NCBI GenBank assembly: GCA_017652545.1
Contig: JAGCAV010000209.1
Span: forward strand, 1 to 6,313
Direction of reading: 5' to 3'
Source of the DNA: Lachnospiraceae bacterium
Lineage (GTDB): Bacteria; Bacillota_A; Clostridia; Lachnospirales; Lachnospiraceae
DNA: 6,313 nt
In this document: in pieces, positions 4,804 to 6,313 of the stretch
How positions within the stretch are numbered: position 1 is the stretch's first letter
How the letters are laid out: each line of letters begins with the position of its first letter
Program-made: the position numbers and the translations under genes
Notes under the pieces: generated by a model
What the model saw: the letters and a program-made list of their open reading frames with translations, nothing else
What the model was told of the DNA's origin: nothing
Databases searched by the model: none

Positions 4804-6313
4804 TTACTTCTTTTTCGCGAAACAATTGACCGCATAGATCGCCAGTGAAACGGAGAAGATCAGTCCGATCGCCGCCACCACAGGTATCCCTCCGGGCGCT
4901 TTGGGCGAAATATCAGCCAGGCACAGGAGGCAGGAACCGATAAACAGGACACAGGCAAACAGAGCCAGCACGATGGTCTTGACCGTATCCCCGCCTTTAC
5001 TGAGCAGTTCCTCATAACCGGTCAGCTCCATGTTCATCTTCATTCTGCCCCTGGCAGCGCTCTTCAGAAGATCCGAAGCCAGCGCAGGAATCCTGGCTGC
5101 CTTCTTGCCGACTTCCAGGACATCCTTTCCGGCACTGATCAGCTGCTGCTCCAGGTCAAAGTTCTTCTTTGCGCGGTCCATCAGCTTATTGGAGAGGATC
5201 TCAAACAGATTCAGTTCCGGGCAGAGCTGTTCGATCACACCCTCAATGGTCGCCAGTGATCTGACAAGCATGGTGAACTTGCCGGGCATCTTGATATGAT
5301 GCTTCTCTCCGAGAGCACAGATCTCTTCGAAGAGAACGGATACATCCAGATCGTTGAGGCTGGTGACCGACATGTACCTGTCAAGGAACACGTCCAGATC
5401 CTCGATCAGCCGGTCACGGTTCGTACTCGGTGAGGCGGCGCCCATCGACATGACTGAATTGGCGATCGTCTCCACATCCCCTTCCAGAACACCAAGAACC
5501 AGGGACTGGATAATGGACACATCCGCGTCTGTAATGCGGCCGATCATGCCAAAATCGATCCAGCAGGGTATTCCATGGGTGACCATGATATTGCCCTGGT
5601 GGGGATCCGCATGGAAAACGCCGACATCAAGCACCTGATACAGATAGTTATCCACGATGTTGCGGGCGATCTCTTCTATATTGTATCCATCCTCAATAAG
5701 ACGGTCTTTCTTGGCAATGGAATAGCCATCCACAAAGGACATCGTAAAGATCCGCTCTGTCGTCAGATCGTCATAAACCGTCGGACAGGTGACCTTTGTC
5801 GGGTCCTGGATACAGTGTTCCAGGAAATATTTGTTGTTTTCCGCTTCTACCCGGCAGTCCAGTTCCTCCTCGGTCACTTTCTCAAATTCTTCGATCACTT
5901 CCAGGAGGTCGAGCTGGTCCTCGGCGTTATCCGCGCCTTCCATCACAACGTTAAAGACAGAGGCCAGCCTTTTGAGCAGGACAAAATCCTGCCGCATCAT
6001 TTCCGCGATCAGCGGGCGCTGCACCTTCGTGACAACAGGGGTCCCGTCCTTGAGCACGGCATAGTGCGCCTGTCCGATGGAGGCGGATCCGAGCGGTTTG
6101 TCCCGGAACTCGCTGTAGATCTCATCGATCTTTTTGCCGGTCTCCTGTTCAATGACCGCCCTGGCCAGCGCAGGATCCAGTTCCTGCACGTTCTGGCGCA
6201 GCTTCTCCAGCTCTTTGCAGTACTCCTCCGGGAGCAGGTCCACACGGCTGGACATGATCTGGCCGATCTTTACATAAGTAGGTCCGAGATCCTCCAGTGT
6301 AGAGCGAAGCTCT
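4804..6313 (-). CDS. UbiB/AarF/ABC1-family atypical protein kinase with two C-terminal membrane helices (5' end cut by window)
   Basis: The frame is open from the window edge to a TAA at 4804, giving 502 visible residues. The ATG at 6255 is internal: the in-frame sequence before it encodes LEDLGPTYVKIGQI, the conserved KxGQ region of this family, so the true start is outside the window. Numbering from the first full visible codon: KIGQ at 15-18, a Gly/Ala-rich loop GSASIGQAH at 75-83, the ATP-binding lysine in VTKVQRP at 96, ELDCRVEAEN at 150-159, catalytic HADPHQGN at 234-241 and DFG at 253-255. Membrane helices lie at about 444-466 and 476-498, followed by a Lys-rich end. Known members are membrane-associated ATPases or kinases needed for ubiquinone synthesis in Proteobacteria and mitochondria. 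In Clostridia the role is unclear and may concern isoprenoid lipids or membrane homeostasis. It is followed by the coiled-coil gene after 21 bases. Confidence 0.95.
   Translation of the reverse strand, partial: ELRSTLEDLGPTYVKIGQIMSSRVDLLPEEYCKELEKLRQNVQELDPALARAVIEQETGKKIDEIYSEFRDKPLGSASIGQAHYAVLKDGTPVVTKVQRPLIAEMMRQDFVLLKRLASVFNVVMEGADNAEDQLDLLEVIEEFEKVTEEELDCRVEAENNKYFLEHCIQDPTKVTCPTVYDDLTTERIFTMSFVDGYSIAKKDRLIEDGYNIEEIARNIVDNYLYQVLDVGVFHADPHQGNIMVTHGIPCWIDFGMIGRITDADVSIIQSLVLGVLEGDVETIANSVMSMGAASPSTNRDRLIEDLDVFLDRYMSVTSLNDLDVSVLFEEICALGEKHHIKMPGKFTMLVRSLATIEGVIEQLCPELNLFEILSNKLMDRAKKNFDLEQQLISAGKDVLEVGKKAARIPALASDLLKSAARGRMKMNMELTGYEELLSKGGDTVKTIVLALFACVLFIGSCLLCLADISPKAPGGIPVVAAIGLIFSVSLAIYAVNCFAKKK

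Noticed and set aside
5322..5335. Perfect 14-base palindrome TCTCTTCGAAGAGA
   Set aside because: It lies inside the UbiB coding sequence, is built from common Phe-Glu-Glu codons, and has no partner sites or context to suggest a function.
6009..6255. ATG at 6255 as start of the UbiB-family gene, and an overlapping minus-strand frame at 6009-6245
   Set aside because: Conserved family residues including KxGQ are encoded in frame upstream of 6255, so the gene begins outside the window. The overlapping frame is a shadow in another phase, full of Arg and Ser.

Overview
The window looks like ordinary chromosome from a Gram-positive bacterium of the Clostridia, perhaps a gut or rumen Lachnospiraceae-type organism. 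This is inferred from strong AGGAGG-type ribosome binding sites, roughly balanced base composition by eye, a clostridial-type short PNPOx domain, and a UbiB/AarF kinase gene followed by a coiled-coil partner gene. No rRNA, tRNA, CRISPR array, transposase or phage gene was seen. All six supported genes lie on the minus strand, so transcription runs from high to low coordinates. The outermost two genes run off the window ends.

In transcription order there are three two-gene units separated by two rho-independent terminators. Unit 1 (6313 to 4219) holds a UbiB/AarF/ABC1-family atypical kinase, cut at its N-terminus by the window edge and ending in two membrane helices. It is followed after 21 bases by a 187-residue helical, coiled-coil protein with a strongly acidic Glu/Ala tail. 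A stable hairpin with a T-run (4133-4171) ends this unit. Unit 2 (4094 to 2412) holds a cytoplasmic glycerophosphodiester phosphodiesterase. After 39 bases comes an unusual two-part protein in which Asp-rich DxDxDG calcium-type repeats precede a PNPOx flavin-type domain. A second terminator (2292-2330) follows. Unit 3 (2177 to 1) holds an unrecognised 167-residue membrane protein, probably started at TTG, followed after 15 bases by a membrane-anchored SpoIIE/RsbU-type PP2C phosphatase with an external sensor region and a HAMP domain. The catalytic domain of this phosphatase is cut at its last motif by the window start.

Units 1 and 2 share a loose membrane and lipid theme (UbiB kinase, GDPD). 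Unit 3 looks like a sensory module feeding a partner-switching (anti-sigma/anti-anti-sigma) pathway. No classic defence or mobile system is visible. The points most worth following are the DxDxDG-PNPOx fusion, the unknown membrane protein paired with the phosphatase, and an exact 16-base direct repeat that brackets the predicted promoter of unit 3.
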